Source of the DNA: a virus
Reading direction: 5' to 3' (one strand)
Virus record (IMG/VR): IMGVR_UViG_3300044712_001462
Coordinates: 124,001 to 188,000 of that record
Length of the DNA stretch: 64,000 nucleotides
A model generated the notes under the pieces. The model searched no databases and was not told where the DNA came from. It was given only the letters and a program-made list of their open reading frames with translations. Below are positions 56,159 through 63,550 of this stretch, in pieces. How positions within the stretch are numbered: position 1 is the stretch's first letter; every line of letters starts with the position of its first letter. Both the position numbers and the translations under genes were made by a program.

Positions 56159-56589
56159 TGTCGTTTCTCCAGTTCATCCAGCCGACGTCGCAAAAATCCA
56201 ACCTCATCCACTAGGTCAGCAATCCGCTGATCTTTGGAGTCCAGTTGCGATAAGAGATTCTCCTCGCACTCTTGCATCGCAGCCAACATCCGCTCCAGGC
56301 GCTGCACAGGAGTCTCTGCAGGTTTTGATCTACCACGACACATATGGACTGTGCCGTCCCCGTGGAACAAACGCCAACCACGCTCTGTCTGGCCCCACAC
56401 AAAAGGGCCCTGACCACAGTACTTACAAGAGATGGCTCGTTTGTATCCAGGAGAGTAATACGCGCCATTCTCATCCAGTACGCCTTTGTCCTGGGCCTCT
56501 TCAACAGACAAGTGACCCGAAAAGTGCGCGGAGACATCTTCCTCGAAATCAAGGCACTGATCTGTTAAATCGTCAGCATGTATGCCCAT
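56155..56589 (-). CDS. Hypothetical protein, 144 aa
   Basis: An acidic N-terminus, CKYCGQGPFVWGQTERGWRL in the middle (a zinc-knuckle-like CxxC with FVWG) and a C-terminal coiled coil. The CxxCG...F.W pattern is found in phage proteins of unknown role. Confidence 0.65.
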   Translation of the reverse strand: MGIHADDLTDQCLDFEEDVSAHFSGHLSVEEAQDKGVLDENGAYYSPGYKRAISCKYCGQGPFVWGQTERGWRLFHGDGTVHMCRGRSKPAETPVQRLERMLAAMQECEENLLSQLDSKDQRIADLVDEVGFLRRRLDELEKRQ

Positions 56590-56755
56590 CGGCTAACACC
56601 TCGAACTCATGATCATAGAGACACAGATCTAAGTCATGCCCGTCTGTAGTCTGAATGCGTACGACCGTGTAATCCCAGTCCGGAATCTCATCGATCACGC
56701 GCCCAATAAATCCCTGCCAATGCTCTGAAAGCAATCTAACTGTTGTCACAATCAC
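56573..56755 (-). CDS. Small beta-rich protein, 60 aa
   Basis: MIVTTVRLLSEHWQGFIGRV, then VVRIQTTDGHDLDLCLYDHE; SH3-like pattern. Overlaps both neighbours. Confidence 0.6.
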   Translation of the reverse strand: MIVTTVRLLSEHWQGFIGRVIDEIPDWDYTVVRIQTTDGHDLDLCLYDHEFEVLADGHTC

Positions 56756-56978
56756 AACTCGCTAGCAACCGACTAGACAGAACAAGACAGGCTTTCTGCA
56801 AACTCTGGATCGTATGAGCAGCATCCAAGTCCAGCTCTGATCCGCTTTCTTCTTCTAATTCGCGCAGCAATTCACCGTCAAACCCACACTCATCAAATAG
56901 ACCAGTCATGTCCTCGTCATACCACGATTGTGGCGGAGGATACTTCTTAACCAAATCCCGCAGATCATTATTATTCAT
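56736..56978 (-). CDS. Acidic hypothetical protein, 80 aa
   Basis: MNNNDLRDLVKKYPPPQSWY onward; a helical, acidic body. No motif. Confidence 0.6.
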   Translation of the reverse strand: MNNNDLRDLVKKYPPPQSWYDEDMTGLFDECGFDGELLRELEEESGSELDLDAAHTIQSLQKACLVLSSRLLASCDCDNS

Positions 56979-57228
56979 CCGTTATTCCCAGAAACAATTT
57001 GGTAACTGAGTCGTGCCCAAACTGACACTCACTTTCAGACAACCCTCCCTGACAGCCTCCATAATGCAGCAGTTTAATAGCCTCTACAGCCGCCTCTTGC
57101 ATATCTCGACAACAATATTCACAAGGTCGAGACGGATAACCCTTAAACCACTTCTCAGCACCCTTGCACCAGTGATAGCCGTACTTACACACGACACGGC
57201 CTCCACCAATGCTTATAGTCCTGCGCAT
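56971..57228 (-). CDS. Zinc-motif protein, 85 aa
   Basis: CKYGYHWCKG and CEYCCRD suggest a metal site near residues 14-40. Overlaps the upstream gene by 44 bases in another frame. Confidence 0.55.
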   Translation of the reverse strand: MRRTISIGGGRVVCKYGYHWCKGAEKWFKGYPSRPCEYCCRDMQEAAVEAIKLLHYGGCQGGLSESECQFGHDSVTKLFLGITDE

Positions 57229-57499
57229 TCTCGTAATCTAACTCGATCTGCTTCCACACCTCCTTGAGCGACTTCCCCTCCACACACTCCTTGTGCAGGA
57301 AACAATTAGGCATATCGGATCCACTTGGGATCACAATAATCACAGACGACGTCAGAGCAGGCACAAACTGCTTATGACACAACGGACACCCGTCATACTT
57401 TCCGTAATGATTTCGGGCCTTAATGAAATCCTTTCCATGAGATACCTCTCCAAACTGGATCCGCTTGCCTTCAACAATAATCGTCTGAGAATTCACCAA
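57185..57499 (-). CDS. Hypothetical protein, 104 aa
   Basis: MVNSQTIIVEGKRIQFGEVS, CPLCHKQF and a late HKEC; a C2HC-type zinc site is likely. Function unknown. Confidence 0.6.
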   Translation of the reverse strand: MVNSQTIIVEGKRIQFGEVSHGKDFIKARNHYGKYDGCPLCHKQFVPALTSSVIIVIPSGSDMPNCFLHKECVEGKSLKEVWKQIELDYENAQDYKHWWRPCRV

Positions 57500-57704
57500 T
57501 CACCTCCTCGGCCCGTACTCTAATCAGCTTCGGATCCACTCCTGACGCGCTGTATCTGACTAATTGCTTGACACAACGCTCAAGCTTCTCAATGCGACAT
57601 GCCAGACACGTCTTGCCTGTCTGCTTGTCCCTGTGGTCCGGGCACAGGGGAAGCATCCTGCTTAGCGCCCTGAGTTGGCCCTGCAACACTGTTTCTAGTG
57701 ACAT
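57471..57704 (-). CDS. Cys-containing protein overlapping a membrane gene, 77 aa
   Basis: ATG 57704 follows GGAG. MSLETVLQGQLRALSRMLPL, then CPDHRDKQTGKTCLACRIEK, a C/H-rich site. Its first 116 bases overlap the upstream gene's C-terminal part in another frame. Confidence 0.6.
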   Translation of the reverse strand: MSLETVLQGQLRALSRMLPLCPDHRDKQTGKTCLACRIEKLERCVKQLVRYSASGVDPKLIRVRAEEVIGEFSDDYC

Positions 57705-57822
57705 CTGATTTCTCCGACTTAACAGATAGCTCCAACCGGCACGTACCCTGTGTAATCAGGGCAATCAGCACCGCGGCAATCGCAATCGCGCCCCAGTCGC
57801 TGCACTTCGTACTCTTTTCCAC
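57589..57822 (-). CDS. Single-pass membrane protein, 77 aa (GTG start)
   Basis: GTG 57822 follows AAGGAAC. A transmembrane segment (about 10-30) ends at TQGTC, then a soluble Ser/Pro/Gln-rich tail lies over the next gene. Layout resembles nested Rz/Rz1-like genes, but the second frame lacks a signal peptide. Confidence 0.55.
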   Translation of the reverse strand: MEKSTKCSDWGAIAIAAVLIALITQGTCRLELSVKSEKSDVTRNSVAGPTQGAKQDASPVPGPQGQADRQDVSGMSH

Positions 57823-58128
57823 TTATAGTTCCTTTCCACAGAGATCACACGAGGTATATGCCGCACTACCGCCCGCCGGATCTCCATGATGTGTAGTTTC
57901 CCAGTGCATACAGCTGTTCTGGATTCCACACAACCTGTAGTGCAACTCCTCGTTCTCTTGCATATGTCGCTTCGTTGTCTCCAGGCGGTCTCGGGAGAGA
58001 TCAACAAGCCTCTGCTTAATAGTTCTCTCTCCATCAAGCACCGTTGCCAGGTGTTCACCTAGCGCACTTTCGCGACCATCTTGACCAAGGTAATGATCAA
58101 TAACTCTCTGCAACGTTTCGGCTTTCAT
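57823..58128 (-). CDS. Hypothetical protein with C-terminal zinc motif, 101 aa
   Basis: ATG 58128 (MKAETLQRVIDHYLGQDGRE) follows GGAAC. Helical; ends with TSCDLCGKEL after CMHWETTHHG. C2HC zinc site likely. Confidence 0.6.
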   Translation of the reverse strand: MKAETLQRVIDHYLGQDGRESALGEHLATVLDGERTIKQRLVDLSRDRLETTKRHMQENEELHYRLCGIQNSCMHWETTHHGDPAGGSAAYTSCDLCGKEL

Positions 58129-58130
58129 GT

Positions 58131-58460
58131 TTAGTTCCACAGCGCTGTAAAGTACTCTCCGAACAACCCGTGTCCACGCTGAACTCTCTCCTCATCTACT
58201 TCGTTGTCATACCACAACTCGTCGTTTGCCGAGTATTCCATGGCGTAGATCATGTCATCCAGAATCGCTGCCCACTGCTCCTCTGTGAGCGGATCGGGAA
58301 TACCCGAAATATCTCTGCGAAATGCTTTGAGCCGCGGCAACACAAACTTGGCTATCGTACTATCCAAGCTCCACAACTCACTGTCGTCCCACCCTCGGGT
58401 CCATCGCTGCCACAAATGCCGACACGATCGTCCAATTCTCCACCACGACAAACGACGCAT
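58131..58460 (-). CDS. Helical hypothetical protein, 109 aa
   Basis: MRRLSWWRIGRSCRHLWQRW onward; basic Trp-rich start then helices. The start could be later; no motif. Confidence 0.55.
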   Translation of the reverse strand: MRRLSWWRIGRSCRHLWQRWTRGWDDSELWSLDSTIAKFVLPRLKAFRRDISGIPDPLTEEQWAAILDDMIYAMEYSANDELWYDNEVDEERVQRGHGLFGEYFTALWN

Positions 58461-58479
58461 ATCTCACTCCTTGCCCATA

Positions 58480-58522
58480 AAAAGGAAACAGCCCCAAGCT
58501 AGAGGCTCAGGGCTGTTTTTCG
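58480..58522 (-). terminator. Intrinsic terminator
   Basis: An AACAGCCC/GGGGCTGTT hairpin followed by TCCTTTTT on the minus strand, after the repeat protein at 58549; the reverse side also has T5, so it may be bidirectional. Confidence 0.75.
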
Positions 58523-58548
58523 CAACGACAATCAGACACTACGCGGAC

Positions 58549-59484
58549 TTATTCCGCTGGCGGTTCGTCAACCGGAGGCTCATCCACCGGAGGCTCATCC
58601 ACCGGAGGCTCATCAACCGGCGGCTCTTCGTCGGGAATCTCGACATCGACTTCACCCAACGCCACCAAGCCAACTTCGCCCGGAGCCACTGGAGGAACCG
58701 TGTCCTTGACTTCGACAACAAATTCGGTCTTCTGGCTGACATTGCCAGAGTCGTCGATGTACGCGAACGTACCGACCACAGTCGTGTCTTGGAGCACAAC
58801 GAACTCATCACCAGTAACCTGACGCTCGGCCGTCAGCTGTTGATCCTTCGTGGTCTCAACCGTGATCGCCTTGTCACCGATCACCAGTTCCAACACGCCC
58901 TTCTGGATTTCATTCCATTCGGCTTCATCGGCCGGGGGCGCTGGCAACACTGCCGCGAACTGAATACCTTTCACTTTCGCCATACTAACTTCTCCTACGG
59001 AAACTAAAGAAACTTGACCTGGACGACTTAACAAAAACTTAATACGCCGCAACATGCAGCGCACTTGTATCAATTCCTCACAAGGAGGAGCTGAAATGAT
59101 TGACTGCAGCTTAGACTCAACACTCGCTAACGCACCGGCCAGATACTCAGCCAGATCCGCGACTTGCTGTCTAGACTCACCATACAGCTCTTGCATGTTC
59201 TGGCGCAAGCTGTGAATGTCACCTCGAATCTCTGACACATCAGAACGCAGAGAGGAAATGTCAAGGCGAGCCCCGTATACTGAGGATCTCAGCGCAGTCA
59301 TGTCACTGCTGAGACCCCGGATTTCCGTACGTAGTGCAGCGATGTCACTACGTGAACCTGCAATATCCGTACGCAAGGCCGCAACGCTCTTTTGAAGCTC
59401 AAGCAATACAGTCAACGACATGCTTACTCCAGTATCTGGCTGAGAGCCTCCGCTCCACCACTCACGCAATCGGCGAAACAACAT
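58549..59484 (-). CDS. Coiled-coil and acidic repeat protein, 311 aa, with internal start
   Basis: The N-terminal half has dense heptads (AALRTDIAGSRSDIAALRTE and further RSD units), the C-terminal half is acidic and ends in four copies of PPVDE. ATG 59484 follows AGAGG. Inside the frame GTAGGAGAAGTTAGT precedes ATG 58983, an excellent ribosome site that would give a 144-aa C-terminal protein starting MAKVKGIQF. The two may be separate genes read in one frame, or a full-length and a short form. Possibly a virion or fibre-associated protein. Confidence 0.65.
   Translation of the reverse strand: MLFRRLREWWSGGSQPDTGVSMSLTVLLELQKSVAALRTDIAGSRSDIAALRTEIRGLSSDMTALRSSVYGARLDISSLRSDVSEIRGDIHSLRQNMQELYGESRQQVADLAEYLAGALASVESKLQSIISAPPCEELIQVRCMLRRIKFLLSRPGQVSLVSVGEVSMAKVKGIQFAAVLPAPPADEAEWNEIQKGVLELVIGDKAITVETTKDQQLTAERQVTGDEFVVLQDTTVVGTFAYIDDSGNVSQKTEFVVEVKDTVPPVAPGEVGLVALGEVDVEIPDEEPPVDEPPVDEPPVDEPPVDEPPAE
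58558..58630. repeat. 15-bp tandem repeats encoding PPVDE
   Basis: Four to five copies of ACCGGAGGCTCATCC, with small changes, encode PPVDE units. Copy number may vary between isolates by slippage. Confidence 0.85.
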
Positions 59485-59561
59485 GTGCGCCTCTGTGCTC
59501 AACAGTTGATTAACTGTTCCCAGGCTAGCGCAGAAAGGATTTCGCCGTCAACAGAAGATTG

Positions 59562-59575
59562 AGATAGCGGTATTA
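59562..59575. promoter_or_regulatory. Operator-like site, weaker (AGATAGCGGTATTA)
   Basis: Ten to eleven positions match the palindrome. It covers the stop codon of the 118-aa gene and lies about 80 bases upstream of the repeat-protein start. Confidence 0.35.
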
Positions 59576-59929
59576 GGGACCACCGCTGAAACAACTGAGG
59601 TCGCGCCAGTCATCGACTCCCCAGGGGGCCTCGGAGTCGTAATATCGGCCGTTGTAGCGAACAAAGCAGTGATAGGCATAATCATCCGTATCTTCGTTCA
59701 CCCCGGTCAGCTCGTCTCCCCAGAACGCCTCCGCCCCGGGTACCAAGCCACAAACCTCCTCAGCAAACCACTCGCAGTCTCCAAAGTTGACACCTGCCGC
59801 AGAGCTGTCAAACAGCTCTTTCCAGAGCTTCACTAAAACATCGATCGCCTCGGTTATCGTCCACGACCTCTCTTTTAAAGCATCAATGCGCTGACGAAAT
59901 GTCAGATAATCGTCGGACACAGTAGTCAT
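59573..59929 (-). CDS. Hypothetical protein, 118 aa
   Basis: Contains GVNFGDCEWFAEEVCGLVPG and AYHCFVRYNGRYYDSEAPWG, with Cys and His residues spaced as in papain-like NlpC or amidase folds. The Cys-His pattern is suggestive only. Confidence 0.55.
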   Translation of the reverse strand: MTTVSDDYLTFRQRIDALKERSWTITEAIDVLVKLWKELFDSSAAGVNFGDCEWFAEEVCGLVPGAEAFWGDELTGVNEDTDDYAYHCFVRYNGRYYDSEAPWGVDDWRDLSCFSGGP

Positions 59930-60498
59930 GCTGCTAATTTCCCTGTCAGACGTCCTAGCTCTCGCTTGACATAGGACATTGGGTCATCAGCTAATCGCTC
60001 AAGACTATTCCAGGGTCGAGGAAACAGAATTGCCTCACCGCCCGCGGAATAAAACTCTTTCACATTCTGCTCATAGTCATCGATTAGCACGGCATCCCGG
60101 TGCGCCAGAAAATGCTTAGGTGGACTGCCGCCCTTCTTGGACCGGGTCATAATCGTCGGGATGTACGAGAAGTGCTTCTCAACCCAATCAATCTTCCCCT
60201 CAACACAGCCCGCAGTGTGCGCTGGTGAAGTAACAAACGCCACGTTCGACTGCCCAACAGACTGGATAGCCAGCTCAATTAGCTGGAACGCCCATGAGTA
60301 GGGCTCCAACGTAGCCCAGAACGTGCGGTCCATTCCGTGCCAGAACTCAGCGGGCGTCATATTCCACAACTTATAGACATCCCACCCTGCAGTCCCTCGG
60401 TTAGCCGGGTTATCATACGGCCACGGTTTTCCATGCAGCTTCATCGCCCCTTGGTTAAAATCCACGATCGTTCCATCCAAATCGACTAGCGCCTTCAC
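59926..60498 (-). CDS. HAD-type 5'(3')-nucleotidase, 190 aa
   Basis: VDLDGTIVDF (Asp 6, Asp 8) is HAD motif I, FVTSP motif II, a Lys follows (RSKKG), and LIDDYEQN is motif IV. This matches deoxyribonucleotidases of the NT5C type, which remove phosphate from dNMPs. It overlaps the radical SAM gene by four bases; the pair may make or salvage an unusual nucleotide. Confidence 0.8.
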   Translation of the reverse strand: MKALVDLDGTIVDFNQGAMKLHGKPWPYDNPANRGTAGWDVYKLWNMTPAEFWHGMDRTFWATLEPYSWAFQLIELAIQSVGQSNVAFVTSPAHTAGCVEGKIDWVEKHFSYIPTIMTRSKKGGSPPKHFLAHRDAVLIDDYEQNVKEFYSAGGEAILFPRPWNSLERLADDPMSYVKRELGRLTGKLAA

Positions 60499-61184
60499 TC
60501 AACAACCTCCTCACAGGCCTCTTCTTCGGCCCTTGTAAATTCAGGACTCCACCAACACTCGCCCGGACACGCGGCGATACTAATTCCCGTGTCAACACTC
60601 CCTATCTCAGGAGAATCATCACAACCGCACTGTGTGATCGATCCGTTTGTGCGCACAACCCATTCCGTACAGGCGCACATCCAAGACTCGCGGTCAGCAG
60701 GCTCATCCAATAAGACGTAACCTCTCCCAGCCGGTAGTGGCTCTTGTGTGCCACCCTTAGTAACATCACGGATCGCATCGATCTTTGTAAAGGCATCCAC
60801 CACATCCAGATCGATCGGGTCGTGATACTGATCTTGAGACAGATAGCCGTCGATTACCTTCGCTTTAGTCAGCTGAGCGATCAGAAGAGCCCTGCGCTTG
60901 ATAGAGCCGTTTGTCACGATAAACACAGGATTACCCGTATCCGCAGCGGCAGCCATAGCCTCCACCAGCATCAACTCAAACTGCGGATGTAGCGTAGGCT
61001 CCCCGCCTCCTAGGCAGATGAAGCTGTCGTACTCCGTGGCAATCTCCAGACCTTTTCGGAAAACATCAAGCGACATGTCACTGCCATTGGCTGTTGCAGA
61101 CATACAGCAGTGGGCACAAGACATGTTGCAGCGAGTTGTGAGTTCTAGGTACGTGGGTCGTCCTCCGGACCTGTTACTATCCAC
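60495..61184 (-). CDS. Radical SAM protein, 229 aa (GTG start)
   Basis: CNMSCAHC (Cys 19, 23, 26) binds the iron-sulfur cluster and GGGEPTLHP (about 59-67) binds SAM. Late CAC, CGCD and C residues suggest a second cluster, as in SPASM-type enzymes. Short for the family. Substrate unknown; coupling to a nucleotidase hints at nucleotide or peptide modification. Confidence 0.85.
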   Translation of the reverse strand: MDSNRSGGRPTYLELTTRCNMSCAHCCMSATANGSDMSLDVFRKGLEIATEYDSFICLGGGEPTLHPQFELMLVEAMAAAADTGNPVFIVTNGSIKRRALLIAQLTKAKVIDGYLSQDQYHDPIDLDVVDAFTKIDAIRDVTKGGTQEPLPAGRGYVLLDEPADRESWMCACTEWVVRTNGSITQCGCDDSPEIGSVDTGISIAACPGECWWSPEFTRAEEEACEEVVE

Positions 61185-61456
61185 GTTCCACCGTCGTGAC
61201 GGATCATTTGTGGATACGGCAACAGCGTCTCTAGGAATCTCTCAAACTGACCTGTCAGCCATTTGTCGTTAGGCCATTCGTCTAACTCACCATCATGCCT
61301 GTGTCCTGCAATACCCGCCACAAACCGACGCAGGTCACCCTTACCAATGTCTAAATAAACACACGCATCATCCGCAGCATACAGATATTCCAAGTACATA
61401 TTTATCGCTACTCGTAAAGCCATAACAGCCTTGTCGGTGACTTTATCCCGCGTCAT
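61145..61456 (-). CDS. Hypothetical protein, 103 aa
   Basis: ATG 61456 (MTRDKVTDKAVMALRVAINM) follows GGAGG. Helical start, Asp/Trp/His-rich end. Overlaps the radical SAM start by 40 bases. Confidence 0.6.
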   Translation of the reverse strand: MTRDKVTDKAVMALRVAINMYLEYLYAADDACVYLDIGKGDLRRFVAGIAGHRHDGELDEWPNDKWLTGQFERFLETLLPYPQMIRHDGGTWIVTGPEDDPRT

Positions 61457-61748
61457 AATCATCCTCCTCGTCATCCTCAATGCCCAGATCGTCGTTGTAG
61501 AGCCATAGCCAGGCTTGGACCCAGGTGCCATCGTCCGCCTCACTAGTACCGGCATCATCATCGACTTCAATCTCGTTTCCATCCCGATAATGACCGTACA
61601 CCTCTTGGGCCGTCTTAACCTCGTGAGGTGTAGCTTGCTGGAACGGTCTGACCTCACGGACTTTCACACCTGGAAATGTTTTAATCATGTCAGCAATGGC
61701 ATCCGCTTCCTGCTGGGTACAACCCTCGATCCAGATCTTATGGCTCAC
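61443..61748 (-). CDS. Tandem paralog A, 101 aa
   Basis: MSHKIWIEGCTQQEADAIAD and WVQAWLWLYNDDLGIEDDEE share their layout with the next gene; a clear tandem duplication. Acidic; function unknown. Confidence 0.65.
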   Translation of the reverse strand: MSHKIWIEGCTQQEADAIADMIKTFPGVKVREVRPFQQATPHEVKTAQEVYGHYRDGNEIEVDDDAGTSEADDGTWVQAWLWLYNDDLGIEDDEEDDYDAG

Positions 61749-62038
61749 AGGCTTTCATCCTCCTCCGCATATTCAAGACCCATCTCTTCATTGCTCACCC
61801 AGGTCCAGGCCTGCACCCAAACGCCTTCGTCGGATTGGATGGTTCCCGCATCGTCTTCAATCTTCAGATCATAAGCGTCGGCAGCTTCACTCTCGCGGGC
61901 TGCCTTTATATACCGTGGTGTAGCCAGCTGAAACTCTACCGGGTCGTGTACTATGACCCCCGGCATGGACCTCATCGCACTTACAATCCCGTGCGCATCC
62001 TCTTTCGTGCAACCTTCAATCCAGATCTTGTAACTCAC
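61745..62038 (-). CDS. Tandem paralog B, 97 aa
   Basis: MSYKIWIEGCTKEDAHGIVS and WVQAWTWVSNEEMGLEYAEE match paralog A along the whole length. Overlaps it by four bases. Confidence 0.65.
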   Translation of the reverse strand: MSYKIWIEGCTKEDAHGIVSAMRSMPGVIVHDPVEFQLATPRYIKAARESEAADAYDLKIEDDAGTIQSDEGVWVQAWTWVSNEEMGLEYAEEDESL

Positions 62039-62433
62039 AGGTATCCCTCCACTAACTTTGTCTTACCCAGAACCTTGTCCTGCTGCACTAAGACATCGCA
62101 TAGAGACAATTGACCGGCCAACCAATCCCGGCCAGGCATCTCCGCCGCTGTCACTGCCACATGTCGCAACTCCTCATACAGCGCCTTGTAATCAGGCGGA
62201 GGAACTGGTTTCGCCTGTCTCTCCTCCTCGACGTACTCCATAAACTCCTCAAAAGCTTCGTCCTCATCCCAGTCGTGCTCACTAAAGGGAAAAATCCGCT
62301 GAATAAAGTCTCGCAGATTCGGCAGGGCACAGTTTACCCCGTTTCGCAAATCATCCAGGTCGTCCTGGAAATCCAGGAGATCAGCAACAGCCTGCTCCAA
62401 CAATTTCTTTAACTGAGCTTCAGACAACGCCAT
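62035..62433 (-). CDS. Acidic helical protein, 132 aa
   Basis: ATG 62433 (MALSEAQLKKLLEQAVADLL) follows AAAGGG. Helical and acidic, with a C-terminal LCDVLVQQDKVLGKTKL. No motif. Confidence 0.65.
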   Translation of the reverse strand: MALSEAQLKKLLEQAVADLLDFQDDLDDLRNGVNCALPNLRDFIQRIFPFSEHDWDEDEAFEEFMEYVEEERQAKPVPPPDYKALYEELRHVAVTAAEMPGRDWLAGQLSLCDVLVQQDKVLGKTKLVEGYL

Positions 62434-62437
62434 TCTA

Positions 62438-62743
62438 TTACGCCCTTTCTTTATGCCCACACAACTGACACTGGATATATGCATTGGTTCCATTAAACAC
62501 CACCAGAGGCATGTCATTTCGGCCTAGTCGCCAAACATGCTTACATGGCGGCCCCTTTGACTCTTGTCCAAGATCAATACCACGAGCCATAGCCAGTCGG
62601 TACTGCTCCGTCAGCCACTCGGCAAACTCTCTCGATCGAATGTCCGTAGGTACCGGACAGCCCTGCTCGTTCAAATACCTGAAAACCGCATCCACCTTAT
62701 ACCAGTCCGTGACAAACTCCCAAGTGTTCTTACCGTCGATCAT
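62438..62743 (-). CDS. Zinc-motif protein, 101 aa
   Basis: ATG 62743 (MIDGKNTWEFVTDWYKVDAV) follows GAGGTGG. Late CKHVWR and CQLCGHKE form a C3H-type zinc site. Unknown function. Confidence 0.65.
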   Translation of the reverse strand: MIDGKNTWEFVTDWYKVDAVFRYLNEQGCPVPTDIRSREFAEWLTEQYRLAMARGIDLGQESKGPPCKHVWRLGRNDMPLVVFNGTNAYIQCQLCGHKERA

Positions 62744-62750
62744 TTCCACC

Positions 62751-62951
62751 TCACTTCTCTGCCAGGCAATCACCATTAGTGTTATACGGGTCAAAAGCAC
62801 ACGAGCACTTACAGACAATCGCGCAATCAAAACAAGTAATGCGAAGGTCACATTCCGCGTTTCAATGCTTCAAGGCCTGTTCTGCCCGGTTAGCCCGTGC
62901 GATTAAGCTCTTAATTCTGTCATCCACGGTAGCCGCTGCTTCGTTGGCCAT
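62751..62951 (-). CDS. Cys-rich phage protein interrupted by an in-frame TGA
   Basis: From ATG 62951 the frame gives a 29-aa helix (MANEAAATVDDRIKSLIARA) to TGA 62862-62864, then continues in the same frame with CDLRITCFDCAIVCKCSC and AFDPYNTNGDCLAEK to TGA 62751. The second part looks like a conserved Cys-rich phage domain and has no start of its own. Either read-through or a recent nonsense change. Confidence 0.5.
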
Positions 62952-63129
62952 TTTTCGTTATTACCCTTTCGTGAACAGTCATCTTCCCGGTCTTCGTGAC
63001 ATAGACCTGAACCTCTCCGCGGGGTGATTTCAAGCGAATCACCACCCAGCCCTTCTTCTCGTCGGAGCACATGCGAGATACGTCGACAGCGCCGTACTCA
63101 AAGCCGTACTGAGTCTCTTGGTAGTGCAT
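62920..63129 (-). CDS. Small hypothetical protein, 69 aa
   Basis: ATG 63129 (MHYQETQYGFEYGAVDVSRM) is used; TTG two codons earlier is possible. Beta-rich middle, basic end. Overlaps the split Cys-rich gene by 32 bases. Confidence 0.6.
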   Translation of the reverse strand: MHYQETQYGFEYGAVDVSRMCSDEKKGWVVIRLKSPRGEVQVYVTKTGKMTVHERVITKNGQRSSGYRG

Positions 63130-63131
63130 GC

Positions 63132-63398
63132 TCAAGTCTCACTCGCCTGCTCATAGCCTCGCGAATACAACTCTTCTTTTCCACGGTGATGGCATTCCGC
63201 CCACAGAATATCCACATGCGTGTGATAGTCGCTTCTTGGGTTGTTTGCCGCAAAAGCACTCAGCCAGATCTTCTGTTCGCACTCCTCAACAATCTGCTCG
63301 TCAGTCATCTGAGCCACCTTTTCAATGTACTCTGCCCACGGCTTACCGTAATTGTCTTTGCCCTCAAACCGACTGGCATACTCTCTCGTCTCTACCAT
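63132..63398 (-). CDS. Conserved phage protein, 88 aa
   Basis: SAFAANNPRSDYHTHVDILW followed by ECHHRGKEELYSRGYEQA resembles small proteins of other phages with NPRxDYHxxVDxxxxEAxRRGK. First gene after the promoter at 63449. Function unknown. Confidence 0.65.
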   Translation of the reverse strand: MVETREYASRFEGKDNYGKPWAEYIEKVAQMTDEQIVEECEQKIWLSAFAANNPRSDYHTHVDILWAECHHRGKEELYSRGYEQASET

Positions 63399-63448
63399 TG
63401 GTTAGCTCCCGTAAAAAAAAAACGAACACTAAACCTGCCTCGTCAAAG

Positions 63449-63477
63449 ATTATGACACGAAAAGTGCCAAAATTGAG
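63449..63477 (-). promoter_or_regulatory. Phage promoter, CTCAATT-N16-CATAAT
   Basis: One mismatch in the first box, exact 16-base spacing. It is intergenic, between a terminator and the 88-aa gene. Confidence 0.7.
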
Positions 63478-63484
63478 TTAGCGA

Positions 63485-63522
63485 AAACAGAAAGGGCCAG
63501 TAAGCAAAAGCTCCTGGCCCTT
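63485..63522 (-). terminator. Intrinsic terminator
   Basis: AAGGGCCAG/CTGGCCCTT hairpin followed by TCTGTTTT on the minus strand, after the gene ending at 63551. Confidence 0.85.
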
Positions 63523-63550
63523 ACGTCGTCCACAGGTAAGTATCTCGTCG

